From an uncultured bacterium (GTDB lineage Bacteria; Margulisbacteria; Marinamargulisbacteria; SXXA01), in the NCBI GenBank assembly GCA_903864835.1, contig CAIPHK010000037.1:1-51464 (forward strand): DNA of 51,464 nt, written 5' to 3'. The notes below the pieces were generated by a model that saw nothing but the letters and a program-made list of their open reading frames with translations, was not told where the DNA came from and made no database searches. Made by a program: the position numbers and the translations under genes. This document shows positions 18,562 to 27,663 of this stretch, in pieces. Position 1 is the first letter of the stretch. Each line of letters opens with the position of its first letter.

Positions 18562-20685
18562 CTACTTAAAACCATTAAGCCCCTTTTTCTCAGAGCCAAC
18601 CTTGCCTTTATGGGCGGTGTCAGAAGATATGGCGGAAGTAGACTTTGGCCTCCGGGCGCCGATGACCACTTGAAATACAGGTGTCCCATCATCTGATGTC
18701 AGGCGATCTGTAAGCGATCGGCGTATCAACCTCGACACAGGCACTGAATTTCCTGGGGGTTTACCGGCACCTTGTGACTTACGCAGGAACCCATTGGTTT
18801 TTGTGAGTCCATTCCCGACGCTGGATCTTTTATGGTGTGACAGTGTGGGTTTAATTGGAAGCGCAGGATGCCGCCTAATTTGGGGGGGGGACGCTACCGG
18901 ATCTAGCACCGACGCTTCGGTGATTTCACTTCCCATCGGCGATCCAGGAGGCATTCCGGGAGGCGTTCCGGGAATCGATACTATCCCAACACTATTGACC
19001 GCCAATTGATCGCGTCGAGTATTCCATGAATCTATTCGGCGACGTAAGTCTGGGCTACTCAAACCGGTTCCAAAGTCCCCCAGTGCACCAAACTTTACAG
19101 GATAACAGTCAGAAAAATTTCTGCTATAAAACTCCTGAAAATCCGAATCCGGACTTAGTTTAAGCACAAACGGTGACCGAGGCTCGTCGACGCCTCCATC
19201 CGATAGCAACCGACGATCTGGGGTCCCGAAACCAGCCTCTGAACTCAAGCATTCGAGTCGACTCCTGGCTGACATCATGAATTCTTGATTCTTCTCCTCA
19301 ATCGACTCCAACCCCTGGACCAATAGACGATTGTTCTCCGCAGAAAACTCCAGGAGGCGTCGTAATTCAGCATTTTCAGCACGTAAGCGCTCGTTATCCT
19401 CCCGAACGGGGTCCACACCATCAGCCCCATTTGTACCCGCTGACACCACTCCATCCTCGGTCAATCGATTTTTTATAGCGGTCTTCAGGATATTTAATGT
19501 CTCTAAAAATTCCCGACGGCCCAGCTCCGCTCCATCAGGAATTGGAAATGGCACATCCGGAAATGTTGCCATTTCCACTCCCGCGTCACTTCCACGCTCA
19601 AATATTTTCACAAAATATTTCAGTAATTGAGCGGTGTCCCGAAATTCTAAATCGGACCCTGCCGAAAATTCACTGGTAACTTGAAACTCATCGTATAGAT
19701 CGTTTAAATGCACACGAAACGGACTGCGGCATCCCGCAGACTTCATCGGGGACCTGCCATCCTCGGCATTTTCATCCTCCATCAGCCGAACCAGGTCGGA
19801 AATACCCTCGTTGCAGTACCACAAATTGGCCGCCGCCAATATTTTTTTTAACTTGGCATCAAATAAAAAATTACTGGGCTTAATTAGTTCCGTAAGCTGG
19901 GACGTCACAGACTCGATGACGACAGAAACGGCTGCTGGAAACTCCAATGGATCCAATTGGGATAAAAAGTTTGTGGTCCATCGGTTTATCTCCAATTCTG
20001 AATACGTCCCATCCCGTCGCATTACCGCTATTTTGATTGCGATCGCCATATCCTGCATGACCGCTCCTAATTTTTCATAAAGAAACGCGCTGGCATCCGC
20101 TTCAATTTTCACATCGACTCCCGCACCGGTTGCCTCATCTACTTGCTGTTTAACGGAGGAGATTGTCGCATTTGCAGATTGAAGAGCGGCCTCCAGCTCC
20201 GCGATGCGCTCTTTTCCAGATTCAGCTTGAACCTGAGCCTTTTTTAAACCAACCATCTTATCTACCAGCGCCGTTTTATAAGAAGTGAGTTCATCGCCAA
20301 CGATCCCTGCAACCGCACAGCCCTTTCGGAGTACCTCCACTTCTGCAGTCAATTCCTTGACTTTTGCCTTATATGCTTGATTCTCAGCCTTGGCAATATC
20401 CAATTGTACGTCGCGCTCGACGTTCCCTGCTTGTCGCCTCCGGAACAAGTCAAGTTCATGCTGTGCACTATTCAGAGCCCTCTTAAGGTTTTCGTGGGCT
20501 ACCGATGACCCATTCGATGCTCCAGATCGCGTGGTTAACGTGGTTAAATTGGATTCGCGTCTCGGTTTTGGAGACCGAAAATCCGGTGATAAAGTCAGCG
20601 ACGGATCAGCAATATTTCTAGAAGGAACCGCGGTACGCCTAAACGATAGTCCGCCCCAAAACCCGATCTTTGACTGTTTATTCAT
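18562..20685 (-). CDS. P4: coiled-coil protein with a P3/P4-shared domain
   Basis: A 707-residue protein of no family I recognise, without signal peptide or membrane segment. Residues 1-62 are disordered and rich in Ser, Arg and Pro. A coiled coil runs about 63-190. A folded region (about 195-412) is clearly related to P3: DASAFLYEKL, IAIKIAV, a W..N pair, NLWYCNEGISDLVRLM, TAQLLKYFVKIF, and FPDVPFPIPD. A second coiled coil follows (428-470), then a long Ser/Pro-rich tail ending with lysines (GSEKKGLNGFK). S-P-x-K/R or T-P-x-R motifs occur at S312, S321 and T489. A G9 run (C9 on the coding strand) lies at 18882-18890. The start is the ATG at 20685, with no SD directly before it. It is separated from P3 by plsC. 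Confidence 0.75.
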   Translation of the reverse strand: MNKQSKIGFWGGLSFRRTAVPSRNIADPSLTLSPDFRSPKPRRESNLTTLTTRSGASNGSSVAHENLKRALNSAQHELDLFRRRQAGNVERDVQLDIAKAENQAYKAKVKELTAEVEVLRKGCAVAGIVGDELTSYKTALVDKMVGLKKAQVQAESGKERIAELEAALQSANATISSVKQQVDEATGAGVDVKIEADASAFLYEKLGAVMQDMAIAIKIAVMRRDGTYSELEINRWTTNFLSQLDPLEFPAAVSVVIESVTSQLTELIKPSNFLFDAKLKKILAAANLWYCNEGISDLVRLMEDENAEDGRSPMKSAGCRSPFRVHLNDLYDEFQVTSEFSAGSDLEFRDTAQLLKYFVKIFERGSDAGVEMATFPDVPFPIPDGAELGRREFLETLNILKTAIKNRLTEDGVVSAGTNGADGVDPVREDNERLRAENAELRRLLEFSAENNRLLVQGLESIEEKNQEFMMSARSRLECLSSEAGFGTPDRRLLSDGGVDEPRSPFVLKLSPDSDFQEFYSRNFSDCYPVKFGALGDFGTGLSSPDLRRRIDSWNTRRDQLAVNSVGIVSIPGTPPGMPPGSPMGSEITEASVLDPVASPPQIRRHPALPIKPTLSHHKRSSVGNGLTKTNGFLRKSQGAGKPPGNSVPVSRLIRRSLTDRLTSDDGTPVFQVVIGARRPKSTSAISSDTAHKGKVGSEKKGLNGFK

Positions 20686-20913
20686 GATACTAATGACATA
20701 CCTCTCCGCAGCGAACGCGTCAGAGGCCAAGTCAAAATAAGAAAACACAACGCATCCCAATATCGGCTTCGAACTCCTCAGACCACGTCCGGGATATTGC
20801 CCTTTTTAATACCGCGAGAAGTAGACCCTCACCCCAAGAAACCCGTCATTTTATATTACAAAAACTTCCCAAGTTTAGTCATAAGATAGTATCTTTATTT
20901 TCCCGTCACCACA

Positions 20914-21648
20914 ATGATCAACATATTCTATTTTATTTATTCTATTATCGGGTGGATCGTCTGCTCACTCGCATTTTCGACTCACATGCTGGTGGTGTTG
21001 ATTGCCGCCCCCTTTGTTCGGGACCAGATCGGTTTTAACATTGCGTGTACACGACCGATTATTCGAACCGCACTATGGATCCTCAGAATCAAGGTGAAGG
21101 TCGAAAATTCCGAATTCATTCCAACCGACAAAGCCTTTATTGTCGTCGCAAATCACCAAAGTCATGTAGATATTCCCGCATTTTTGCTCGCAATTCCGCG
21201 ACCCTTTGGGTTTATTGCGAAAAAAGAACTTCTTAACGTTCCAATTGTGGGATGGGATATCCGAAGCCAAGGCCACATCGCGATTGATCGTAGCAAACCC
21301 GCCCAGGCCCGAAAGCAACTCGAAGAGTTGGTAAGCGCCATCACAACAAACAAAAAAAATCTCGTTGTGTTTGCTGAAGGTACCCGAAGCGCCACAGGGG
21401 AATTGGGGAAATTTAAGCTTGGCGCCTTTGATTTAGCCGTTAAAACCGGCGCCGTTCTGATCCCCGCCAGCATTTCAGGATCCTTCGATGTCCTTAGCAA
21501 ACGCAGTATGGAAATGAGGCCAGGAACCATAACGATTCGGTTTTCAGTACCGATTGCAGTGCCGGAATTCGCGAAGGGCCGTGAATTGGAACAGATCAGA
21601 GATGACGTCGTGGCCGCTATATCAGAATCGATGTCGCAGAACGGTTAA
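20914..21648 (+). CDS. plsC: 1-acyl-sn-glycerol-3-phosphate acyltransferase
   Basis: A 244-residue membrane-associated acyltransferase that adds the second fatty acid to lysophosphatidic acid, giving phosphatidic acid. The N-terminal hydrophobic segment (about 2-35) anchors it. The catalytic motif is NHQSHVD (HX4D, about 89-95), followed by FIAKKEL and the acceptor-binding EGTRSATGELGKFKLGA. Family length and order are normal. No SD precedes the ATG. A TAGTAT box at 20887-20892 could be a -10 for a leader of about 15 nt. It is the only plus-strand gene within the P1-P4 block, divergent from P4 and convergent with P3. Confidence 0.92.
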   Translation: MINIFYFIYSIIGWIVCSLAFSTHMLVVLIAAPFVRDQIGFNIACTRPIIRTALWILRIKVKVENSEFIPTDKAFIVVANHQSHVDIPAFLLAIPRPFGFIAKKELLNVPIVGWDIRSQGHIAIDRSKPAQARKQLEELVSAITTNKKNLVVFAEGTRSATGELGKFKLGAFDLAVKTGAVLIPASISGSFDVLSKRSMEMRPGTITIRFSVPIAVPEFAKGRELEQIRDDVVAAISESMSQNG

Positions 21649-21678
21649 ATGTACCGCCCCGCGCTACTCAGTGTCCCG

Positions 21679-21704
21679 TAGGGGCGAACGATTGTTCGCC
21701 CCTA
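21679..21704. repeat. REP palindrome between plsC and P3
   Basis: TAGGGGCGAAC and GTTCGCCCCTA form a perfect 11-bp stem with a 4-nt loop. It is the same REP family as the palindromes around the RAYT gene at 44225-44993. It sits between the convergent stops of plsC and P3 and is followed by a T-run, so it may also end transcription. Confidence 0.85.
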
Positions 21705-21716
21705 AACCATCGATTT

Positions 21717-23999
21717 TTATTTTGATTTATTCGATGGATCCGATTTTTTTGGAGTCCTAAACTGGCCAACTCCATTGCCAAGTGCACCGCGGGTCGACGC
21801 CTTGCTCCCACTCCCCGGACGAACATTTGCCCCACCCTCCGGAGATGGGGTCGACGGCCCAACGTACCGTGGGATCCCGGTGCTTCCCGTCGCTTCGGTA
21901 AACATCGCGATGAGTTCGGTCGAGGAATAGGAGTCGATCCGACCCGCCCTGACCTCTGCAAGAATCGATTGAATATGGACTGTCCGGATGTGGCCAGCCC
22001 TCGCGACAGATGGGAACGCGCCACCATAAAATGCCGAATACACAAATTCGCTGGGCCGCAATTCCACGACGTTGCGGGGCTCGAAAAATCCAGCAACGGC
22101 TTCAAAAGGGGTTAACATTTCCAGAATACTCTCGCGGGATACCCGCTCGCTTAGCCTTGGAAATTCAAAAAGATGTCGGGCATCCACCAAGTCAGGCCGC
22201 GTCCCGTTTCGCCTCATTTCAGTTGCCGCCTCAACAAGGCGAACGCCGACGCCAGTCATCGGTAGAGCCAAGAAGAACTGACTCCGAATCTCAAGTTGAG
22301 ACACAATCGACGCTCGAGTTTCGGATTCTAACTCTCGGACCCGTTGGGCTTTCGCCTCTAGATCGTATTGCAATCCGCTATTCTCGCCTTTCAGTTCTCG
22401 CGCTTCACGATCTGAAGCGTCACCCCTTGCAACCACCTCGGACAGTTCGGCCTTCGTCGCGCTAAGGGCCCGTTTAAGTGCCTCGACGTCTCTTGCCGCC
22501 GATGCACCACTGATCAGTAGCTCGCTGTTGGATTTCTGCAACACGGCCACTTCGTTTCGAAGCGTCTTCATGCCTTCTACAGACCCCTCATCCTTTTTGC
22601 CCAACTGCGCCTCGAGATGCGCCACCTGCAACTCCAATTGCTTCATGTAGTCCGCGGTAACGTTGAATAGTTCCGAAATACTTGCGACGGGGCTCCCTTC
22701 CATTGAATGCCGAGTAAGGAATTCTGCCACCTGCACTTTAAACTCGTTGATCTTCTGTACAAACGCTTCAACCCGACGATTGCCACTTGCCGCGTCTGGA
22801 ACTTCAAAGGGATCAGTTGGAAATGGCCGAAAAGCAGTCCCAATGGGTTGACCAGGAATTGCGTCTCTTCCAACAATCATCTGCAAAACAAATTCGATCA
22901 GACGAGTTGCATCTTCTAATACACTATCACTCGCAGACGGCCTCATTGGCGAAATCGAATAGCCAGGAGACCTTAACTGGTCAGCACGGCTATCAAGACT
23001 ACCCGGTGTCGCAGGGGCCAGCAGTCCCCTCGACGATCCACCCAGGGTCGACACAACACCCGCACTACCGGGAGCATCATCTTCCGGGTATTCTTCAGCG
23101 CTTGCCATGAGCTTTGTGAGAGCCGTGATGCCATTATCTTTCTCCCAAGCCACAGCAGCAAAAAGCACCTTTAGGATCTCCGGATCAGATATCACCTCAT
23201 CGGCTTTGCCATTCAATTGCGAAATAATTTCCATCCCGGACTTATAGATGGTCAGTACCGCTTCATTAAGCTCCATTTCTTCCACGCGTCGCTCTAAATT
23301 ATCTTTCCAAACAGCGTTACTCACGCCATCCGCACGGGGTGCCGCTTTTGAAACCGCCACTTTAAGTGCGATGACGAATTCTTTTACGATTAAAGCCAAG
23401 TTTGAATACAAAAATGCATGGCAGTCTGACTCTGTGTGAACCAGTTTAAGCGCCTCGTTTAATTTTTCAAGCCCTGCGTCGAAGTCCTTTATTTTTCCTT
23501 CAGCCGCTTTAAGTTGAATCTGAAGCGACTCTGTTTCAGCAACTTTGCGTTCCATTTTTTTGATAGAGAACGCCTGCTCCTGAAGTATTGCTTTTAACTC
23601 TTCAGTCGACGAAGCCTCAAGTGTTACCGATGCACCTTTCCTCGTCAGGACGTCATTGAGATCTGTCAGATCCCGAATCTTTTCTTTAAGTACTTGATTT
23701 TCAGCAGTGATCAACTCGATTCCCGATTTGAGTTGTACTGCCTCAAGGGTGGCTGCATTTTTATCCCGTTCCAACGTCGCTTTGAGAGCGTGCATCGCCA
23801 CGGCGGCTTTATTATTTGCTACAGACCGGCCTCCCCATTGGCTGCTGTGTTGGCTGCTGCTGCGAGACTTCCTAGTAAAGGTATCCGAGTCTCGGAGGGG
23901 TATTTGGCCCCATTGTTCGGCACCACGATTCCGAATACTTTCCGACGTAAGGGTAGCGATATGGCGATGCGCCATTGTCATTTTAGTTGGGTTTAACAT
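21717..23999 (-). CDS. P3: coiled-coil protein with a P3/P4-shared domain
   Basis: A 760-residue protein with no recognised family, signal peptide or membrane span. Residues 1-60 are basic and disordered (KSRSSSQHSSQW). A coiled coil runs 62-188. The domain shared with P4 (about 190-432) has SDCHAFLYSNL, VIALKVAV, VAWEKDNGITALTKLM, DATRLIEFVLQMIV, and FPTDPFEVPD. A second coiled coil runs about 445-585. A further folded part (about 590-710; SQFFLALPMTGVGVRLVEAA, PSEFVYSAFYGGAFP) is absent from P4. The tail is basic (FRTPKKSDPSNKSK). It starts 9 nt after the P2 stop with no clear SD, so translation is probably coupled to P2. Motifs of the form S/T-P-x-R/K are SPMR (about 350) and TPKK in the tail. 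Confidence 0.75.
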   Translation of the reverse strand: MLNPTKMTMAHRHIATLTSESIRNRGAEQWGQIPLRDSDTFTRKSRSSSQHSSQWGGRSVANNKAAVAMHALKATLERDKNAATLEAVQLKSGIELITAENQVLKEKIRDLTDLNDVLTRKGASVTLEASSTEELKAILQEQAFSIKKMERKVAETESLQIQLKAAEGKIKDFDAGLEKLNEALKLVHTESDCHAFLYSNLALIVKEFVIALKVAVSKAAPRADGVSNAVWKDNLERRVEEMELNEAVLTIYKSGMEIISQLNGKADEVISDPEILKVLFAAVAWEKDNGITALTKLMASAEEYPEDDAPGSAGVVSTLGGSSRGLLAPATPGSLDSRADQLRSPGYSISPMRPSASDSVLEDATRLIEFVLQMIVGRDAIPGQPIGTAFRPFPTDPFEVPDAASGNRRVEAFVQKINEFKVQVAEFLTRHSMEGSPVASISELFNVTADYMKQLELQVAHLEAQLGKKDEGSVEGMKTLRNEVAVLQKSNSELLISGASAARDVEALKRALSATKAELSEVVARGDASDREARELKGENSGLQYDLEAKAQRVRELESETRASIVSQLEIRSQFFLALPMTGVGVRLVEAATEMRRNGTRPDLVDARHLFEFPRLSERVSRESILEMLTPFEAVAGFFEPRNVVELRPSEFVYSAFYGGAFPSVARAGHIRTVHIQSILAEVRAGRIDSYSSTELIAMFTEATGSTGIPRYVGPSTPSPEGGANVRPGSGSKASTRGALGNGVGQFRTPKKSDPSNKSK

Positions 24000-24008
24000 A
24001 CTTATTTC

Positions 24009-25271
24009 TTACTTTTTCTCACTTGAGTCGATTACCGATGCATCGGCGTCCACCAGTACAGAGGATGCAGCAGATCTACCTAGCTTGCTTCCACCTCGTC
24101 CGCCTCGTCCGAATCGTACGCCGCGTCCGCCTACTCCGTCAGCCTCGGTACGAGTCGCACTCGGCACCGCCGCACTCGCCTCGCCTAAAGTTCTATCTCC
24201 GCTATTAAAGACCAATGTATTGACGTGTCCGTAACCCGCCGGAGGAGCGTCCGTGCCACGCAAATCATGACCAAGTTGCACCGGGAACCCTTCTTGTGTG
24301 ACTAAAGCGTCTATCATGTCACTCGTAAGATTCAACATTCGAAATACATCAACTAACGTGTCACGTTCCGTTTTATAACGATCTAATTCCACCCCTTGTC
24401 TGGCAAGTCGACTCTCAGCAACCGTCAACTTCTGCTGGGCATTGTCCCGATCCCCCTCCAGCTCAGAAATTTCCAGAGTACTCTGTGACTGTTGCTCTAA
24501 ATGAAAACGTGTATCTTCAGCCATTTTTACTTTCAATTGATTAATTGTTGCCTTCAATTCACTCAGTTCATGAGTTAATCCGCCCAACAAAGCATTAGAC
24601 TCCCTCAAGTCCTGTTCCAATTGTAAAATTTTTGCCTCAGGTGCGCGTAGAGCAATGTCGTCCAAAACCGTAGATTTAGCTGCTTGCTCTGAAAGGACCA
24701 GATATCTATCCCTTTCGGCACCTACAGCTTCTAGCCCTTTGATCAACCTTTCCTTACCGTGCTCTAACCGAGCATTCTGCGCAACGGCTTCCTCTAATTC
24801 CTTCGATTTCAATTCAACCAGCCGCGATAACCTCTTTACCTCAGCCCGGAGTCCCGCAGTCTCACTTTCCGATTTCAGCGTTGCAGCCTCCGCGGCATCT
24901 CGTTGTCGACCAAGTAAAGTAATTTCTGATTTCGCTGATTCCAAATCAATCCTTAAACGTCCTAATTGCTTTAAGTTTTCACCCGCCTGACTTGCCCCAA
25001 GAAGAGCGTCGCCAATTTGGCTTCGCACACTCGCCGCCCATTTCTCATTCACCTTAAACTTTGGAGCATTCACTTTTTTAAGTAATTTCGAGATTGGTGT
25101 TATCGGCATAATCAATTCCCCGGGAGGACTCGTACGCGGCGTTAGATCAATCCCTCTTTTAGGCGAAAGGTACTCACTCCCATCCTGGGTCCGGGCACCG
25201 CCAAATTGTACGAACTTACCACTAGGGCTTGTTATCGGACTACTCGTCGCGACTTGTCTCTTAAAAATCAT
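24009..25271 (-). CDS. P2: basic coiled-coil protein
   Basis: A 420-residue protein of unknown family, without signal peptide. Residues 1-55 are disordered with several Ser/Thr-Pro pairs (SPITSPSGK, YLSPKRG, LTPRTSPP). About 95-330 is one long coiled coil (heptads rich in L, E, K and A). Residues about 330-355 may fold (LVDVFRMLNLTSDMIDAL). The C-terminus is Gly/Arg-rich (GVGGRGVRFGRGGRGG), resembling RGG boxes of RNA-binding proteins, and ends in DSSEKK. The start is the ATG at 25271 with AAGGAG 8 nt upstream, so the longer upstream frame is rejected. Its own promoter may lie in the 142-bp gap after P1, which holds a TATAAG box (25306-25311), a CATTCC/GGAATG hairpin and a perfect AATCTAA-C-TTAGATT palindrome (25383-25397). 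Confidence 0.75.
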   Translation of the reverse strand: MIFKRQVATSSPITSPSGKFVQFGGARTQDGSEYLSPKRGIDLTPRTSPPGELIMPITPISKLLKKVNAPKFKVNEKWAASVRSQIGDALLGASQAGENLKQLGRLRIDLESAKSEITLLGRQRDAAEAATLKSESETAGLRAEVKRLSRLVELKSKELEEAVAQNARLEHGKERLIKGLEAVGAERDRYLVLSEQAAKSTVLDDIALRAPEAKILQLEQDLRESNALLGGLTHELSELKATINQLKVKMAEDTRFHLEQQSQSTLEISELEGDRDNAQQKLTVAESRLARQGVELDRYKTERDTLVDVFRMLNLTSDMIDALVTQEGFPVQLGHDLRGTDAPPAGYGHVNTLVFNSGDRTLGEASAAVPSATRTEADGVGGRGVRFGRGGRGGSKLGRSAASSVLVDADASVIDSSEKK

Positions 25272-25413
25272 CACAGAACTCCTTAAAACGCAGTTTTTTA
25301 TTACCCTTATAGTAAATACCGCCAGAGGAGAACCCCCGCCCCGTGAAGAACACATTCCGAAAATCAATATGGAATGCGCTCTAATCTAACTTAGATTGCT
25401 GTAACAATCAATT

Positions 25414-27033
25414 TCAAAAAACATCCAAACAACAACAGCATAACCGACCCAAAAACCGCCCAACCCGGCTCAATCCATTTTTAAATGATTGGACCACCGT
25501 TTTTTTCTTTGGTTTCGGAACTTGAGTTTCAGGGGACTTTTTCGGCTTTGCCACCACGGAGACCGCCGGAGAATTATCCTCCACGTCTGGTGCTGGATCC
25601 ATCCTCGAGAGTTGGGTCACAGAAGGCTTCGCCGAAGAAACCGGGGCCGCAGCAGCCTCTTTTTCCTTCGCCGATTGGCGAAGTTCCTCTCCCCACGCCC
25701 GAATTTCCTCGCGGAGATTCCGGTACCAAGCCGATGTTCCCTGGACCGACTCTCCAAGATTGCGATCGCTGGGACGTGGCGCATCGCTGTATGGGTTAAT
25801 CTCGGGGGCGGATTCGTCGGCGCGTAAGAAGTCATGAAACTCCTTAAAAACGCGCCGAGAAAAATCGTCACCAAATCGTTTATCTTCCGACCCTTTTAGT
25901 ATCCCTTGGCCCAAGTCAGACTGTGACACTACCTCCCGAATCACTGCCCCCCCGTCTAAACTTTGCGAACTTGCCTCCTTTAGCATGGCCAAAAGGGATT
26001 CCATTGCCGGTCTACACACAACATAAGGTGTCGCATCCTTGGTCCGAGCAGAACTCTTATCGGATAAAAAATCTCCGATTTTTGTCTCTACTGCATTTAG
26101 CATTGCGCGAACATCCGCATGTTCAATAGTGAGAGCAGGACCATCAGACAAAGACTGCCGCACGTCGGTAACTAACGAGGGCACCCCAATCAACGACAAT
26201 ACCGTCATCCCTGCTTTTTTCTCCGCATCCCATTTCAAAAAGCCCCGTCGATTCGGGAGATATTCGTTTAGGACACGCTCCTTCAACCGGTCAACATGAT
26301 CCAACTCATGGAGTTTATACAGAAGCTGGAAGTTGTGAATCACAGTCCCTTTGTCCGTGGATTCAAAAATACTAGGGACAAGAACCTGCCCAGTTTCGAG
26401 AATACTCAAATATTGATTATTAATCCCCCCAAGCTTATCAATGCGGGCCGGAATACCATCAAATTTTCCAGAATCTAATGCTCGTGCAACAAAATTCCCG
26501 TGCTCAGTATATTGAGATTGGCTCCGGTCAAACATCGCCACACTAACTCTCAATAGTTGATCTAAAAGCTTGCCCGTTTCAGGCTCAATATTTGAGTCAG
26601 GTTGCGTATTTGGAATTAATTCGTCAGTGAATACCTTGAGAAACTCAAATCGTGAGAACATCATCGCCGGATGACGAATGGCCCGATTTTCTGGGTCAAA
26701 TAATGTGGCACTCTCGAGAACCCCCGGGAATACACCAGGCGATAACTCACTCGACATGAATTCCTTTGCAGCGTCAATATTGGCAACCCATTCAGACTGG
26801 TACGCTTCTCGCTTGTTACTCTCCGGCTGCGGCGCACTATCATCAGGACACTCGCGACGCCAGGTATACAGCGGTCTGTATTGGCGCGGAATCGCGATCA
26901 TAGCGACAACACCGATCATCAAGTCATAGTCTTCTTTAGACACGATCCCCTGGCCAGAACTTCCAAATCGATCGTTGGAAAACACGGGGGGAACTACCCG
27001 ACGTCCACTTGGGAAAGCAATCGTTCTTTTCAT
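25414..27033 (-). CDS. P1: unknown protein with HEXXH motif and CCCC tail
   Basis: A 539-residue protein with no recognised family and no signal peptide. Residues 1-430 look folded and mostly helical. HELDH at 242-246 fits the zinc-protease HEXXH pattern, although the charged Asp inside is unusual and no third ligand is evident. From about 455 it becomes Ala/Pro/Lys-rich (AKPKKSPETQVPKPKKK). It closes with an amphipathic stretch (SFKNGLSRVGRFLGRL) and CCCCLDVF (Cys532-535). A basic segment plus clustered cysteines near the C-terminus resembles palmitoylated membrane anchors of eukaryotic proteins. It is the first of three same-strand genes (P1, P2, P3). The ATG at 27033 has only a weak AGAG upstream. 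A bacterial internal role is equally possible. Confidence 0.7.
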   Translation of the reverse strand: MKRTIAFPSGRRVVPPVFSNDRFGSSGQGIVSKEDYDLMIGVVAMIAIPRQYRPLYTWRRECPDDSAPQPESNKREAYQSEWVANIDAAKEFMSSELSPGVFPGVLESATLFDPENRAIRHPAMMFSRFEFLKVFTDELIPNTQPDSNIEPETGKLLDQLLRVSVAMFDRSQSQYTEHGNFVARALDSGKFDGIPARIDKLGGINNQYLSILETGQVLVPSIFESTDKGTVIHNFQLLYKLHELDHVDRLKERVLNEYLPNRRGFLKWDAEKKAGMTVLSLIGVPSLVTDVRQSLSDGPALTIEHADVRAMLNAVETKIGDFLSDKSSARTKDATPYVVCRPAMESLLAMLKEASSQSLDGGAVIREVVSQSDLGQGILKGSEDKRFGDDFSRRVFKEFHDFLRADESAPEINPYSDAPRPSDRNLGESVQGTSAWYRNLREEIRAWGEELRQSAKEKEAAAAPVSSAKPSVTQLSRMDPAPDVEDNSPAVSVVAKPKKSPETQVPKPKKKTVVQSFKNGLSRVGRFLGRLCCCCLDVF

Positions 27034-27267
27034 GGGTACACTCTTTCATTGAGTAAAGAAATAGACAGACCGCCCTTATTCAAATCCAAGAAAACCCCGC
27101 CAAGCCCCTACTCCCATCCCCATGGAAGTCAAAAACAACAAAAAAAGTTTTTGTGAAAGTGACGTGATCATACTTTGCTTAAGTTGAAAGCTCAATAACA
27201 AGATGTTTTGCCTCGATATTTTGAGGGAACTGATGGGAACTAAGATCTAAAGTTTGGGGGGAAACTT

Positions 27268-27660
27268 ATGGTTATTCTGGATGCATCGATTTCATCGATT
27301 CCATTTGAGCTGCACGGCAGCGAGTTATTATTAAAGGGGTTACTCGCGAGGTATCCCAAGGCGTTCCGAAGAATGGCCAACCGCTTCGAGGCCGGGGACG
27401 ACGCCGATCACATTGTCCTTATTCCGGAAAAAAAGGGGAAAATCCGGTTTTTTAAATCTGGAAACGCCATTGGACTGTCGTATATTCGTCCGTCCGGCGG
27501 GTCCATTCGACCCTTTACCAATACGTTTGGACAGATCTTGAAAGACAGGCTGAATAGCGATTCCTGTGGGTGGACCGGCACTCATAACGGGCTCATTCAA
27601 AAAGGCATGCACCCGGTGTTGGTCAATCAGTTGAAGGGGTTGTTGAACGAGGATTTTTAG
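27268..27660 (+). CDS. hypothetical 130-residue protein
   Basis: A 130-residue protein I cannot place. It has no signal peptide or membrane span and looks globular and basic. Recognisable pieces are LLLKGLLARYPKAFRRMANRF, a strand-rich middle (DHIVLIPEKKGKIRFF), and a Gly/Asn-rich second half (SCGWTGTHNGLIQKGMHPVLVNQLKGLL). The ATG at 27268 is preceded by GGGGGGAAACTT, an acceptable SD. It is divergent from P1, with about 230 bp between them that hold no other gene and probably both promoters. It could belong with the P1-P4 block, but only position says so. Confidence 0.6.
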   Translation: MVILDASISSIPFELHGSELLLKGLLARYPKAFRRMANRFEAGDDADHIVLIPEKKGKIRFFKSGNAIGLSYIRPSGGSIRPFTNTFGQILKDRLNSDSCGWTGTHNGLIQKGMHPVLVNQLKGLLNEDF

Positions 27661-27663
27661 AAT

